A stretch of DNA of 64,000 nucleotides, from contig NC_065885.2 of the NCBI RefSeq assembly GCF_932274485.2, forward strand, positions 3,896,001 to 3,960,000, in the 5' to 3' direction. Of the stretch, positions 43,864 to 54,538 are shown piece by piece. The notes beneath the pieces were generated by a model. It was not told the DNA's origin. It saw only the letters and a program-made list of their open reading frames with translations, and did no database searches. Origin of the DNA: Patella vulgata. Taxonomy: Eukaryota > Mollusca > Gastropoda > Patellidae. Numbering within the stretch: position 1 is the first letter of the stretch; each line of letters starts with the position of its first letter. A program made the position numbers and the translations under genes.

Positions 43864-44106
43864 ATATCCACTCAACACAAACTAGATCATTTCTGCTGTA
43901 ACATTTTTATTTCAATAATTTGCTTGCATGTAGAGGTCTTTAGAAGTGGGAGGAAACCGGAGGACCCGTAGAAAACCAACGGGGTTGGACAGACGCCCCT
44001 ACTCCTTGTCATGTACAACCAGGGAATTGAAACCACGCCAGCTGACTCAATGACAGACCTTATGATACAGCGTGTACGCGCTAACCATTCGTCCATCCAA
44101 CCCCCC
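43812..44106 (-). mobile_element. SINE-A, complete
   Basis: (GA)n tail 43813-43860, body, and head ending CGTCCATCCAACCCCCC. The boxes are well preserved. No TSD found. Confidence 0.93.
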
Positions 44107-44521
44107 ACTTTGAAAATTTTTGAGGAATATTTTGTAGATATTTATGACAACATATGAACAGTCAATTTCATCAGATAAAGGTCACCGTCAGTGCAAAGAT
44201 ACATTTTGTATGGCAGTGATGCGGCCATTTGTAAACATGAATGTTATTGTTTAGTTTCATATCATAAAAAAGATCTTTACAAAGAAAATTCTGATCATGT
44301 GTTGAAGTAATTAACATAATTGATAGTTTTAAAAACTAGAACTAAAACAACATAAAAAAAATATCTTCAAGATATGTCGGTCAGCAGTGTAAAAGAATTT
44401 GTTGTATTTTAAAACAAGGACATTTACTTCTCTCAGTATAGTATGAGTTAAGTGCTTTATAAAGTAGGTGTCCTTTTAAGAAATACATAAATTTGATTTA
44501 ATGTTGTTAGTCTATGAAACC
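44107..44521. other. No feature recognised
   Basis: Unassigned AT-rich DNA. Confidence 0.4.
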
Positions 44522-44752
44522 AGAGAGAGGGAGAGAGAGAGAGAGAGGGAGAGAAGAGAAGGGAGAGAGAGAGAGGGGGAGAAAGAGAGAGAGAGAGAGT
44601 TTAACCGGGATTAACATATGGTTCAATTTTATTTCAAAGTTGGATAAGTGACCCTACTCCTTGGGGAATCGAAAACCATTCAGTTGACTCAATGACAGAC
44701 CTTATGATACAATGCACACACACACTAACGAATTGGCCATCCAACTCCCGTG
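44522..44752 (-). mobile_element. SINE-A, internally deleted
   Basis: (GA)n with G interruptions to 44600. The body jumps from TTTTATTTCAAAG to GTTGGATAAGTGACCC, losing the middle. Confidence 0.85.
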
Positions 44753-44769
44753 ACTGAAACCTACAGTGA

Positions 44770-44910
44770 GAAATGAAATGAAATGGAGTTTAATGAAGTG
44801 CTATATAAATCCAACAATAATAATAATAAAATTTTGCCCTGACAGCAAGGCTGCAATCTACAATTATTTCAAATTCCATCTTTTAAGGGTCCTTTCACAT
44901 GCACTCCAAA
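44770..44910 (-). mobile_element. SINE-B fragment with (AAT)n
   Basis: GAAATGAAATGAAATGGAGT to TTTCACATGCACTCC. A short AATAATAATAATAA run replaces part of the body. Confidence 0.75.
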
Positions 44911-45035
44911 TATGGGAGAATATTTTCATAATTGATATTGATTAAAGAAGATAGTTCTTTGTATGGGATGAAAAATGAAAAAAAAAAACGAGAGGAGCCA
45001 CAATTTCATTTCACCAAATAGGTTTTATTTTTCAA

Positions 45036-45328
45036 GGGGGAGGGGGGGGGGTGGATGTCTGAATGGTAAGCACGTGCGTGCTGTATCATAAGTGCGTGTG
45101 TGTTGTATCATAAGGTCTGTCATTGAGTGAACTGGCGTGGTTTCGATTCCCGGTTGTACGTGACAAGGAGTAGGATCGCTTATCCAACCTCGTGAGTTTT
45201 CTCCGGGTCCTCCCACTGCTAAAGACCCCTACGCACAAGCAAATTAATGAAATAACATTGAACCATATGTTAGTCCCGAAATGACCTAGTTTGTGTTGAG
45301 TGGACGTTAAACCCCATTTCTCTCTCTC
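45036..45328 (+). mobile_element. SINE-A with small head duplication
   Basis: GCTGTATCATAAG is doubled (45078 and 45100). The rest is complete with a short CT tail. A SINE-B 3' fragment (45329-45388, CACCACATGGCATATGTCCG) follows directly. Confidence 0.9.
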
Positions 45329-45424
45329 TTATATTACACCACATGGCATATGTCCGTCTTTATAAGCCTGGTTGGTTCAGACAAGTATTGCATTTAAGTT
45401 GGAGATGCATTATGTTGTGTTTGC

Positions 45425-45916
45425 TATAATAGTATAAATATAGATAATGAAAGGTAAATATATTGAAAGTTTCATTCAAATTACTTTATCGGAGCGAAGT
45501 TTTGACTGTTGGAAGATGTATCGTAGATTGTTTATTATCGTAACATCGGTATTGGATTGATTATGGGCTTAAAGATCCATCACTTAAAGATACATTATGG
45601 GAGACTAGATAAAGAGTTGACATTTCTAACTATAATAGTTAAAAACTAGATTATGTGAAGGGAATATGCTGAAAATTTCATTCAAATTGATCCACTATGA
45701 ACCGAGAACTAAGCGGTTGAAATTTCCGCTGTAGTCTCGATTGTCATTATTACTGCTGTCACGATAATCAACAAAATCTCGATTATCCATTATTGCGTTG
45801 ATTAAAATCATCAACAGACGTTGAACAGCAGATCAGACAGATGGCAAAATAATAGTTTATATAACATATGAAGCCAAAATAAAAACCTGCAGTTGGCAGA
45901 TTTATCTCTTACACCC
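45425..45916 (-). mobile_element. MITE-D, partial plus nearly complete copy
   Basis: 45425-45560 is an internal MITE-D piece (AGTTTCATTCAAATTACTTT). 45586-45916 starts at the true end (TTAAAGATACATTATGGGAG) and runs to GCAGTTGGCAGATTTATCTC; its far terminus is replaced. Confidence 0.85.
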
Positions 45917-45939
45917 GGGACTGGAGAGCGCAGTGGACG

Positions 45940-46040
45940 CTTACGGCTGGCCCCCGAATCCATTCACTTGATTTGATATTTGTTTATTTGGTGCAATGTC
46001 TATTTTCTGTCTTGTCCGCAGGGTTATCTTGTAGATTACT
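45940..46040. repeat. Repeat H, copy 3
   Basis: GGCTGGCCCCCGAATCCATT, CACTTGATTTGAT and TGTCTTGTCCGCAGGG. Confidence 0.55.
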
Positions 46041-46365
46041 ATAAGGCATCTTTAATGTACCGAATAAAGTTATCGCTAAAACATTAAGTTTCTAATATGT
46101 TAAATTAGGTATTTTTGATGTTTTTATCTGAGGATATGTCATTAATAATCAGGGGTCTATTTATTTTTAATCTCATAAAGATATATTATTATCAATAAAT
46201 GATAGAGAAAAAGAAACGAGTGCCAATATTGTATAGTATTCTACATCTAATTCAGACTAGGAGCTAAATCATTAATATTGCAATATGGTTTTTGCACGCA
46301 ATAAACAGCCCTAGAAATCACACAAGGATCTCCCTGTATCTCCGGACATGCTGCGTCTGCTAAGA
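46041..46365. other. No feature recognised
   Basis: Unassigned. Confidence 0.4.
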
Positions 46366-46858
46366 CCTTAAAGGAGCTAAATCGCAAATATTTGGGACTT
46401 AGAAATTGACACAAATGGGTCGCAGCACGTATAATAATGTAATCTGATTGTATATAAACTGATTGACATTCAATCGTTTCTGATTTTTACTGTAATTTCT
46501 GATCAGTTATCTTTGGCGAAATACGCCACAAGTCTCATGTGAATGGCAATCTTTAGAGTCTGTTTTTTTCAGTCTACACCGATAGTATTTATTGTGCATG
46601 CTCTCCAGATAAGAATATGGCATCACTGTTTGACATGGCTTGTGGAACATATCTAGCCTCGTTCTTTGAGTACCTTGTTACAAATGGCGTTGAAACGCAT
46701 CATGGTACACAATTCATGGTCTTAAATATTAGATATCAGAAGCCCATCTTTTCCTGGTAAGATCACAACATCAGTGTTGATTTAAGTTCACAAATAATTC
46801 ATGTTTTCAATGTTGAAGACTTTGGATGATATTGAGTTAGAGACTTAGCTACTTTAAA
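46366..46858 (+). mobile_element. MITE-E, both ends present
   Basis: Best reference copy: TTAAAGGAGCTAAATCGC at the left and GACTTAGCTACTTTAA at the right form a TIR of about 16 bp. Length is about 490 bp. No coding capacity. TTAA at both ends may be a TSD or part of the TIR. Confidence 0.9.
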
Positions 46859-46995
46859 CTAGATACTCTGGATCCATTCACTTGTTTTAATATTTTATGT
46901 CTAGTTCTTGCCATGTCTGTGTCGTCCGCAGGTTTGTCTTATCGGTTTTGATTGTGTGTATAGCGGTCCTCCTGCTATCACTGTTAGGATTGTGT
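46859..46995. repeat. Repeat H, copy 4
   Basis: GGATCCATTCACTTG, GTCTTATCGGTTTTGATTG and GCGGTCCTCCTGC. It abuts the end of MITE-E. Confidence 0.55.
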
Positions 46996-47007
46996 GTATA
47001 GCAGTTC

Positions 47008-47584
47008 TCTGCATTGGCCGAGAAAGTTCATCTGGAATTTCCGACTAATTTCCCCTTGTCAGTGGTGCAGAACGGAGGGCCTGACAAGGACAGCTGTCTA
47101 GTCCTTCGGATTAGACAAAAAAACGAGGTCCCATGTATACATTAGAATGCACGTAAAAGATCCCTTGGCAGTTGGAATTCGATATAAGAGTAGGCGATAG
47201 TGCCGCTGCCCAGGCAAAATTTCCCTCATAGCACACTGTATGGTGTATGCCCATCTTCATTAGCCCAGTATAGGAGTAAAAAGTAGGACGTTAAACCCCA
47301 TTTCATTTCATTTCATTTTTGGTGTTCAGACATTGAATCACATGGTTTCCTCCTGTCAGTGGTGCAGGACGGAGGGCCTGACAAGGACAGCTGTCCAGTC
47401 TTTGGATGGGATAAAAAAACAAGGTTCTGTGTACACATTAGAATGCACGTAAAAGATCCCTTGGCAGTTGGAATTTGATATAAGAGTAGGCCATAGTGCC
47501 GCTACCTGGGGAAAATATTCCTCATAGCACACTTCATTAGCCCAGTCGGAGCAGAACAGTTAGACGTTAAACCCCATCTGATTT
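47008..47584 (+). mobile_element. Two SINE-B copies in tandem
   Basis: 47008-47318 begins at CTGCATTGGCCGAGAAAG and ends in (ATTTC)n. 47346-47584 begins CATGGTTTCCTCCTGTCAG and ends GTTAGACGTTAAACCCC. Both share the unusual ACATTAGAATGCACGTAAAA variant, so they may be a local duplication. Confidence 0.92.
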
Positions 47585-47621
47585 CATATTTGGTGGATAG
47601 TGTAGTGTATTAAAAAGTAGG

Positions 47622-47676
47622 CGGGGGTAAGGCATTGTTCATATTCGAAAAACTATTCCGATCCCCTTTTGTATTG
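47622..47676 (+). repeat. Paralogue of the exon 2 donor region
   Basis: GGTAAGGCATTGTTCATATT to CTTTTGTATTGGGGG aligns with the intron 2 start at 49556-49602, apart from a 6-bp gap and a few changes. Both copies are followed by a SINE-A. Confidence 0.65.
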
Positions 47677-47957
47677 GGGGAGTTGGATGGCCAAATGGTT
47701 AGCACGTTCGCGTTGTATCATAAGGTCTATCATTGAGTCAACTGGCGTGGTTTCGATTCCCTGGTTGTGCGTGACAAGGAGTAGAGAAGCCTGTTCATCC
47801 TGGTGGGTTTTCTCCGGGTCCTCCGGTTTCCTCCTACTGCTAAAGAAATGAGATTGAAATGAAATTGAATCATATGTTAGTACCAAAATAATCTAGTTTG
47901 TGTTGAGTAGATGTTAAACCACATTTCTCTCTCTCTCTCTCCCTCTCTCTCTCTATC
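47677..47957 (+). mobile_element. SINE-A copy
   Basis: Complete head (GTTGGATGGCCAAATGGTTA); the segment after CTGCTAAAG is shortened; CT tail. It lies about 340 bp upstream of the first recognised exon. Confidence 0.92.
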
Positions 47958-48299
47958 TGACTGTTCATTGAGATTAATTGTATAATTTCTAATCATATTC
48001 TCAAATTGGATGGATGCCATCCTTGTTTAAAAAGGTTGTAAACAGTTGGCCTGGATTTTACACAAATGAGTCGCTTTAATGTGAGAAATCAGCATTGCTT
48101 TTGTCTCTAAAAGTAAAACAATTTGTGAGGTTACTTTCTCAACTCATTAAACACACATTTACAATCTTTTTAAAAGGGAGAAAAAATGTTGTGTTCTTAG
48201 GAAAAAATTCACGCTTTATTGGAATCAGAAATTTCTTTTAACTTCTAGGATATTTACTTATCGCATTCAGAGATTCATCTCACTTTCTTTTCTCTGTAG

Positions 48300-48417
48300 A
48301 AACGTTTGAGCAACTACCTGTGCCTGTGAATTCTCCATCAATAAAATTGAAGCCATCAACGGAGAAAACAATGAGCGGAACCGCGGAGGAGGGTAAAACA
48401 CATGTTATAATTGCAGG
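48300..48417 (+). CDS. M13 metallopeptidase (neprilysin/ECE-like), first recognised exon
   Basis: The exon is bounded by a pyrimidine-rich acceptor (TTTCTTTTCTCTGTAG) and a strong donor (GG|GTGAGT). Reading from the ATG at 48371 (context ACAATGA, A at -3) it encodes MSGTAEEGKTHVIIA and two bases of a Gly codon, so it ends in phase 2. This is the cytosolic tail of a type II membrane peptidase. The frame stays open upstream of the ATG to the acceptor (TFEQLPVPVNSPSIKLKPST, then EKT), so this could be an internal exon with coding sequence further 5', or a 5' UTR joined to a start at 48371. I prefer the latter because short tails of about 30 residues are usual in this family. M13 enzymes are zinc ectoenzymes that cleave small extracellular peptides. 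No promoter was recognised. Confidence 0.75.
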
Positions 48418-49428
48418 GTGAGTAAATAAAATATATCTTTTACTCGTGTCTTTGTTGAAATATTTACTGAATATGTTATTTTCAATTAATTATTGAAAAT
48501 GTAATGAAATGAAATGGGGTTGAATGTCCTACTTTTTGGCACTAACTGGGCTAATAAAGATGGGCATACAGCATGCAGTGTGCTAATGAGGCATATTTTG
48601 ACCAGACAGCAGCACTACAGCCCACATTTTATTTCAAATTTCTGCTTTCAAGGGCTCTTTGCTCGCCATTGAGTACAATAAGTAAAGAAGCAGGGTGGCC
48701 TGTCCAACCGCGTGGGTTTTCACCGGGTCCTCCAGTTTCCTCCCACTGCTAAAGACCAAAGGTGCAAGCAAATTATTGAAATGAGTTTGAACAATGTGTT
48801 AGTCCAAAAATGACCTAGTTTGTGTCGAGTGGATGTTAAACCCTCTCTATCTCTCTGTCTCTCTGTCTGTGTGTGTGTCTCTCTCTCTTTGAAAGACTAG
48901 ACACTGTTCCTTACCCCCCCCCCCCCATCCCCTTGCTTCCCCCTGGCCTGCACCACTGACAGGGTTGTCCAGGGTAGAAAAACCTGAGGAACTTTTTTGA
49001 CCAACACCAAGATCAATCCTTAGACTGTTCTGTGAGCCATGTGAGGTTTTGATCTTGCAGTAGCAAGGGAAATCAATAGTTATAAATTGTCATAGAAAAA
49101 TTACATTTTTCAAAAAACAAAAAAAGGCAATATGACTGGGATATGTAAGCCTAAATCAGCTGACATTTATGTTTTTGAGTTTGTTTTTTCAAGATCCAAT
49201 CTTTTTGTTCCATTGTTCTTGTTTGGGGTTAGTCAAAGGCTTCTTTCCCGGATAAACCTCTGAGTACCAAACAAATAGCTTTTGGAATATAGGCGGTGAA
49301 TTGCACGATCCAAAATGTGTTATGTAGGGCATACTTGACAATAGATGCATTTTTTTGTGCTCTGCTTTTTGATTAATGACAAAATGTTTAGCTTCATTTG
49401 TTTCTATTTCTTTTCCATCTTTTTACAG
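48418..49428 (+). other. Intron 1 of the M13 gene, holding three SINE pieces
   Basis: Between GTGAGT and TTTTTACAG. Contains a minus-strand SINE-B (48499-48667), a 5'-truncated plus-strand SINE-A (48668-48890) with mixed CT/GT tail, and an old minus-strand SINE-B piece (48896-49040) with a C13 tract. Confidence 0.8.
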
Positions 49429-49556
49429 GTCAAGTCCATCACCAACATGGGCTGGAAAGAGAACAAAGTTGGAGGGTCTTCTGATCACATTATTAGCTTT
49501 ATTAGTCATGGTTGTATTGGTACTGGTAGTGGTATTGGCAGTTAAATCTTCAAATG
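49429..49556 (+). CDS. M13 metallopeptidase, transmembrane-anchor exon
   Basis: 128 bp between acceptor CTTTTTACAG and donor ATG|GTAAGA. The first base completes the Gly codon left by the previous exon; 42 codons and one base follow. Counting from the ATG at 48371, residues 17-32 (SSPSPTWAGKRTKLEG) are the basic cytosolic flank and residues 33-54 (LLITLLALLVMVV then LVLVVVLAV) form one strongly hydrophobic membrane segment. K55 and two serines follow on the other side. The W-x3-R-x2-LE spacing before the membrane parallels the corresponding segment of neprilysin (RWTPLE). The anchor is of the signal-anchor (type II) kind, so the catalytic domain would be extracellular. A partial copy of the end of this exon lies at 49957-49998. 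Confidence 0.88.
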
Positions 49557-49599
49557 GTAAGACATTGTCATACTCTAAAAACTGTTCCTTTTGTATTGG

Positions 49600-49908
49600 G
49601 GGTGGGGGGGTTGGATGGCCGTATGGTTAGCACATGCATTGAGTCAACTGGTGTGGTTTCGATTCCAATGTTGTATGTGATAAGGAATAGCGTAGCCTGT
49701 CCAATCTTGTGGGTTTTCTCCGGGTCCTCCAGTTTCCCCCCACTGATAAAGACCTATACGTGCAAGCGAAGTATTGGAATACAATTGAACCAAGTTTGTG
49801 TCGAGTGGACATTAAACCCATCTCTCTCTCTCTCTCTCAAGGTCTCAGGTTTGCAAGTGTTGGCAGAGAAAGTTCATCAGGCATGGTGCGCCCTTGTCAA
49901 TGGCGCAG

Positions 49909-49943
<35 letters not shown>
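49600..49943 (+). mobile_element. Composite SINE-A + SINE-B-variant insertion, 13-bp TSD
   Basis: The direct repeat CCTTTTGTATTGG at 49587-49599 and 49944-49956 brackets two joined units. They are a SINE-A (to GACATTAAACCCATCTC and CT) and a SINE-B-variant segment (AGGTCTCAGGTTTGCAAG to ATGGCGCAGCAG) ending in (TC)n. The single TSD pair implies one insertion event of a dimeric element, or a later insertion inside the first tail. Confidence 0.82.
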
Positions 49944-49946
<3 letters not shown>

Positions 49947-49956
49947 TTTGTATTGG

Positions 49957-49998
49957 TAGCCTATTAGTAGTTGTATTGGCAGTTAAATCATCCGCTAA
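49957..49998 (+). pseudogene. Relic duplicate of the transmembrane exon end
   Basis: GTATTGGCAGTTAAATC at 49973-49989 is identical to 49532-49548 in exon 2, and the flanking TTGTATTGGTA also matches (49948 onward). It reads LLVVVLAVKSS followed by ANN, against VLVVVLAVKSSN in the exon. The GTAAGA donor at the equivalent position is absent. Without the SINE inserted between them the two copies would be about 65 bp apart. Confidence 0.7.
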
Positions 49999-50583
49999 TA
50001 ACTATTCCAATCTCTTTATTTTATTTATCTATAAGTGGGTAGCCGTCCTCCTAGATTTCTCTCGATTAAATTAGTTTATATGAAAATAACATAATATATC
50101 TGACCACCAGAGACATGGAAGCGATTCAAGAGACAACGGATCTATGCAAGACAGAATAAATTCATAAAAAGTAGATCTTGTCCGAAAAATAAAAATGACC
50201 ACCTTAATCAAATGTTAAAAAATAAATTTGAATAAATTTTAATACATTTAAGTCGTAAAAAATAGATCTTGTCCAAAAGATACAAACGACAATTAAGCCG
50301 TTTTAAAGATGTTGTTCTTTCAACGGTCTGACCAGATGGCAGATCAGTAAACACAACTGACAGTTTGATCCAAAGATTTTTACATGGTAGAGAGGTGATT
50401 ACTGTAAAAGACTGGAAGTAATTAAATGAAGATAGGAAGTAGATACAATCATCCTGTCAATTAAGACATCTTAATTCTCTACTCATTAGACTGCTTGTGT
50501 TTATATTTTGTTATCTTTTCTTCCCCTCAAGGAATAAATAAACCTGCTGTTTCGTATCATAATAAAGATATCGACCAATATGT
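49999..50583. other. Intronic, no feature recognised
   Basis: AGTAGATCTTGTCCGAAAA and AATAGATCTTGTCCAAAAG at about 50170 and 50260 form a weak pair. Confidence 0.4.
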
Positions 50584-51175
50584 CGAACTTACTAGTTCGT
50601 AGAATCACTCAAATTGTTTGCTGTAGATTGAGAATTAGTTTGCTTTCTTTCTTAATAAATAATTAAAAAGGTACTGGTTCCACTAGTTTGTTGAAATGAA
50701 ATGAAATGAAATAGGGTTTAACGTTCTACCTGGTCTTAAACTGGGCTAATGAAGACGGGCATACGCCATAAAGTGTGCTATGGAGGGAAATTTTGCACGG
50801 GCAGCGGCACTAAGGCCTACTCTTATATCAAATTCCAACTGCCAAGGGATCTTTTACATGCACCCCAATGTATTCCAGGACTTCAGTTTTTAGTCCCATT
50901 CCCTTGACTAGACATCTGTCCTTGTCAGGCCCTCTGTCCTGCACCACTGACAATCTGGATGAACTTTCTCGGCCAATGCAGGGACCGAACGTGCGACCTC
51001 CACGGTAGCGAGCCAGCGTCTTACCACTTAGCCACCGTGGCTCCGATAGTTTGTAGAATCTCAAAAGTTGTTGTTAGTTGCAGGGTGAAATTTAGCTATC
51101 TTTCTTTCGTAGAATCATGAAAATTGTTTGCTACAGTTTCTTTCTAAATAAAAAATTAAGACGATAATAGTAACA
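50584..51175. repeat. ~95-bp repeat split by a SINE-B
   Basis: CTAGTTCGTAGAATCACTCA, AATTGTTTGCTGTAG and TTTCTT...AATAAATAATTAA recur before (50590-50690) and after (51046-51170) the SINE. Related units are at 53567-53835. Confidence 0.7.
50691..51045 (-). mobile_element. SINE-B with TSD
   Basis: Nearly full length; the CGGCGTGGTTCCCC part is deleted. Flanked by TAGTTTGT (50683-50690 and 51047-51054). Head ends CCACCGTGGCTCC on the plus strand. Confidence 0.93.
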
Positions 51176-52311
51176 TCGTGCAACTTTCAAGGAATGTGGC
51201 TCGCTAACGTGTGTTCTGTAAGTATTGGAAATGAATACAGATTCTTGGAATAGATCTTCAACAATTTATTTCAGGAGCAAATAACAGCAACAATTAAAAA
51301 ACTTATAATTTCCTATCAATCGGACCTCCGACTAGTATATAGGTTCCCTAAGCTGGTCTCTCCAACTCATGAATCGTTTTAAATACATTTGTCTATTTAT
51401 ATAAATTAGTTACTATAAAAGGTGTTGACATAAACATATAATTATTGAAGGTTTAAGACTTAAGAGCGTGTCCGCGAGAAAACCATGCAGAAGGTGCTAA
51501 GGCTTCAATCACAGATTTTGACCAAATTTGGTTTATAAGTTGGGATAGTCCCAAAACACATAAATGTGCAATATTAGATAAATCTTTCAATTCCTGTATG
51601 AGAAAATTGAAAAAACATTTTTCATATGGTGAAATTGCCAAAATCTGTCTTTTCTCAAATACCAACTTTGGCAAGTCCTTACACCTTTACTATACGTAAC
51701 AGAAAGACCAAACTCACACAGTTTATCGATGACTAGGTGCTGTTACCCCAATATTAACTTCAGACGATTCTGGCGAACGAGATCTGTATACGGACTGGAT
51801 ATCAAAGCCTGTCTAAATTCCCCATTTTTCGTCACCCAAAGTTTGACGCCCTATAGCTACTTCTTTCATGGGGTGGGTTTAAAAAATTTATGCTCACGTG
51901 AACAAGCAACCTCCTAACATTTGATACAAAAAGTAAAAATGACCGGAATCGACTTGACAAAAACTAGGTAAAGGAAACAATAACCCATGAAATTAACCTG
52001 TAATTTCCCTATTTTGGAAATAATTAACCGTAGTAGATAAAAAAAACCTAACAATTTGTTTTCCTTTTCATTCATATGGTGTTTACTACCAGCCCTAAAA
52101 TACATTAGTATCTGTTTTATAAAAATATCTTGAAAAAAAATACTTTCAAAGGCCTGTAATCGTTCATGGCTCATCTGGCGTCAACGGGAATTGACTTCTG
52201 CAGTTGTTCACGACCTTCCATTGGAGTTTCGACGTGCTAAATCTTAACAAACATATCCATTACTCTCAAATAGACATTATTTTAAATAAAACAATCCAAC
52301 GAAAATGAAAA
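51176..52311. other. Intronic, no gene recognised
   Basis: The small minus-strand open frame at 51453-51674 has no recognisable domain. Confidence 0.4.
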
Positions 52312-52376
52312 ATTCACCTAAAAGTGAGATTCGAACCACCAACCGCATGACTTCCCCCGACCCACCCTCTCAGCGA
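52312..52376 (-). repeat. tRNA-like sequence (pseudo-tRNA or SINE head)
   Basis: The minus strand has an A-box-like TCGCTGAGAGGGTG and a B-box-like GGTTCGAATCTC with tRNA-like spacing. A convincing acceptor-stem pairing and CCA context were not found, so an active tRNA is unlikely. Confidence 0.4.
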
Positions 52377-53566
52377 GTTGCTTGTCCCAGGTCCCCAAGG
52401 TCCATGTCGTGGGCCCTGTTCAGGGGGTTTGCCTAGGGCCTCTCTTATTCTAATTCGGCCCTGAAGGTGCAGCTGACGGTGCCCGAGAGCTGTAGCTACC
52501 ATACTACACTGTTCAATGTCACCCACTTCGACGCAATTAGGCTTCGTTGCCGTTAATATTTAAGCTTCCACATTTCTGTATTGTAGAAATCAGTGGATGT
52601 GTCCCAAAATGAATAGTGGAAACATGCTCTGAAATTAAACATTTTGTAGCCATTTTCGGTAACTTGTTTGAAAATGAAATCTTAAAGAGACAATACAACA
52701 AATATGTTAAAGGGACAATACGACAATACCAAATATACAATAAATAGAAATACACACTTATATAGAGTACAACATGGTACAAATAATAGCTATGGATATG
52801 ATGAAAACGTATAAAAGTCAAACATTTTATTTCTCTAATTAAATTCGCAAAAATGTATCACAAAAGCTTTCTTTTAGCACTTTTCAATAAGCTGTATATT
52901 TTAAGTATGTTGCATTCCGGTCATTTTTTTTACACCTATGGATACTATGTGCTTAGCACTTCAAAACCATCCAAAGAAATTCTACTTGCGACCATGAAAG
53001 AAAAAGTTACAGTGTATCTTTTTCTGCACTATAAGGACAATGTGAATATGGTACACTAAAACAAGTCCACACAAAATTAGTATGTACTGATTTTTTTCAA
53101 ATTAGTGCTGGGGTAGAAGTTGACCACCCGCTTTATCAGACAGGGTCAAAATTAGAAGGTTGCTATTACACCATAGAATGCAGTCTGTGCTTAAAAAAGG
53201 TGATAAATACACATGTGAAAACCGCAATTTTACCCATAAAATGAATAATTCCTGTACAGTCCTTTAGAGCGACATCAGACTGTAACCACTTCAGCATGTT
53301 ACCTTTTGCCCCTAGGGGGTGTCATACCATAAGTTTGATCAAAAACTGCCGACCCCCCATCTTAGCACTTAGCATTTAAAACAATAGTTAGAAGAAACAT
53401 AACAGATCAACCACTTTAGTTGCCAGTCTATAATAATTGAAATTGACTGACAGATTAATTGCCGTCTGCCTATAATGACTAACCAAGCATTAATGAATAT
53501 TAATATATAGATCCAAAATTAAAAACAGAATTAAAAAATAATAATATAACTTATGACCTACACATT
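52377..53566. other. Intronic, no gene recognised
   Basis: 52390-52530 is GC-richer than its surroundings. TTAAAGAGACAATACAAC and TTAAAGGGACAATACGAC at 52683 and 52709 are a 26-bp tandem pair. Confidence 0.4.
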
Positions 53567-53835
53567 GGTCATAGTAGTTCCACTAGCTTGTTAGTTCGTA
53601 GCTTCAGAGTGAAAATTAGTTTTTTTTCTTTCTAAATAAATAATTAGGAAGATAGTAGTTCCGTTTATATTAGAAATACTAATATTGTTAGCTGCAGAGT
53701 CAAAATTAGTTCATTCTCTAAATAAATAGTAGTTTGTTGAAACACTAATATTGTCAAAATTAGTTTATTTCCTAAATAAATACTGGTTTGTCGAAACATT
53801 AACATTATCAAAATTAGTTTATTTCCTAAATAAAT
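53567..53835. repeat. Diverged tandem repeat, ~60-95 bp
   Basis: TCAAAATTAGTTTATTTCCT followed by AAATAAATACTGGTTTGTCG-type units. Same family as 50584-51175. Confidence 0.75.
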
Positions 53836-53999
53836 AATTAAGTTAAGCAGGTAGATATATTGTATGTATGAGATATTTATTGTTTATATACACAGTAAAT
53901 ACACGCAGTAAATCTACACGTGCAATAACAAACTATTGAACGTTATTTTACTAAAGTGTCTGCGAGTGGATCAAATTCTACACTAGACATAGCATAATA

Positions 54000-54130
54000 T
54001 TTATAGTTTAGTAGAGAACACCCAGTCCATCTCTATGTGTTTATAGTTTTTTTGAGAACATCCAGCCCGTCTCTATTTGTTTATAGTTTAGTTGAGAACA
54101 TCCAGTCTCTCTCTATTTGTTTTTATATTC
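54000..54130. repeat. ~53-bp tandem repeat, three units
   Basis: GAGAACATCCAGTCTCTCTC followed by TATTTGTTTATAGTT. Confidence 0.85.
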
Positions 54131-54214
54131 TGAAAACATTCTCCTGGATAGATTTTCTCCACAGGTGGCTGACACTTGTTGAATTTTATCCACATTAAAT
54201 TACCAGTTGTAAGA

Positions 54215-54372
54215 GAGAGAGAGAGAAATGGGGTTTAACGTCCACTCGACACAAACTAGGTCATTTCAGGACTAACATATGGTTTAATTTTATTTCAATA
54301 ATTCGCTTGTGTGTAGGGGTCTTTAACGGTGGGAGGAAACCGGAGGACCCAGAGAAAACCCACGAGGTTGGA
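54215..54372 (-). mobile_element. SINE-A, 5'-truncated, 12-bp TSD
   Basis: TSD CCAGTTGTAAGA (54203-54214) and CCAGTTATAAGA (54373-54384). The element contains only the body from CCAACCTCGTGGG to the (TC)n tail; the tRNA-like head is missing. 5' truncation with an intact TSD points to incomplete reverse transcription. Confidence 0.95.
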
Positions 54373-54538
54373 CCAGTTATAAGAAGATGATTTAGATATA
54401 GTTTTTCATTGGCTCTGAAAATATTATGGAAAGAATTTACTAATGAAGTTCTTGGCATTTCCATTTTTCATGTATATAAATGTTTATACTGAATGTGGGT
54501 TGTACTCCTTTGAAACTGAGCTGCGGTTGCTGAGAAAG

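Noticed and set aside
51453-51674. Minus-strand 73-codon open frame
   Set aside because: No known motif; it lies in AT-rich intronic DNA on the antisense strand.
52312-52376. Functional tRNA gene on the minus strand
   Set aside because: A- and B-box-like words are present but acceptor-stem pairing is not convincing; kept only as a tRNA-like sequence.
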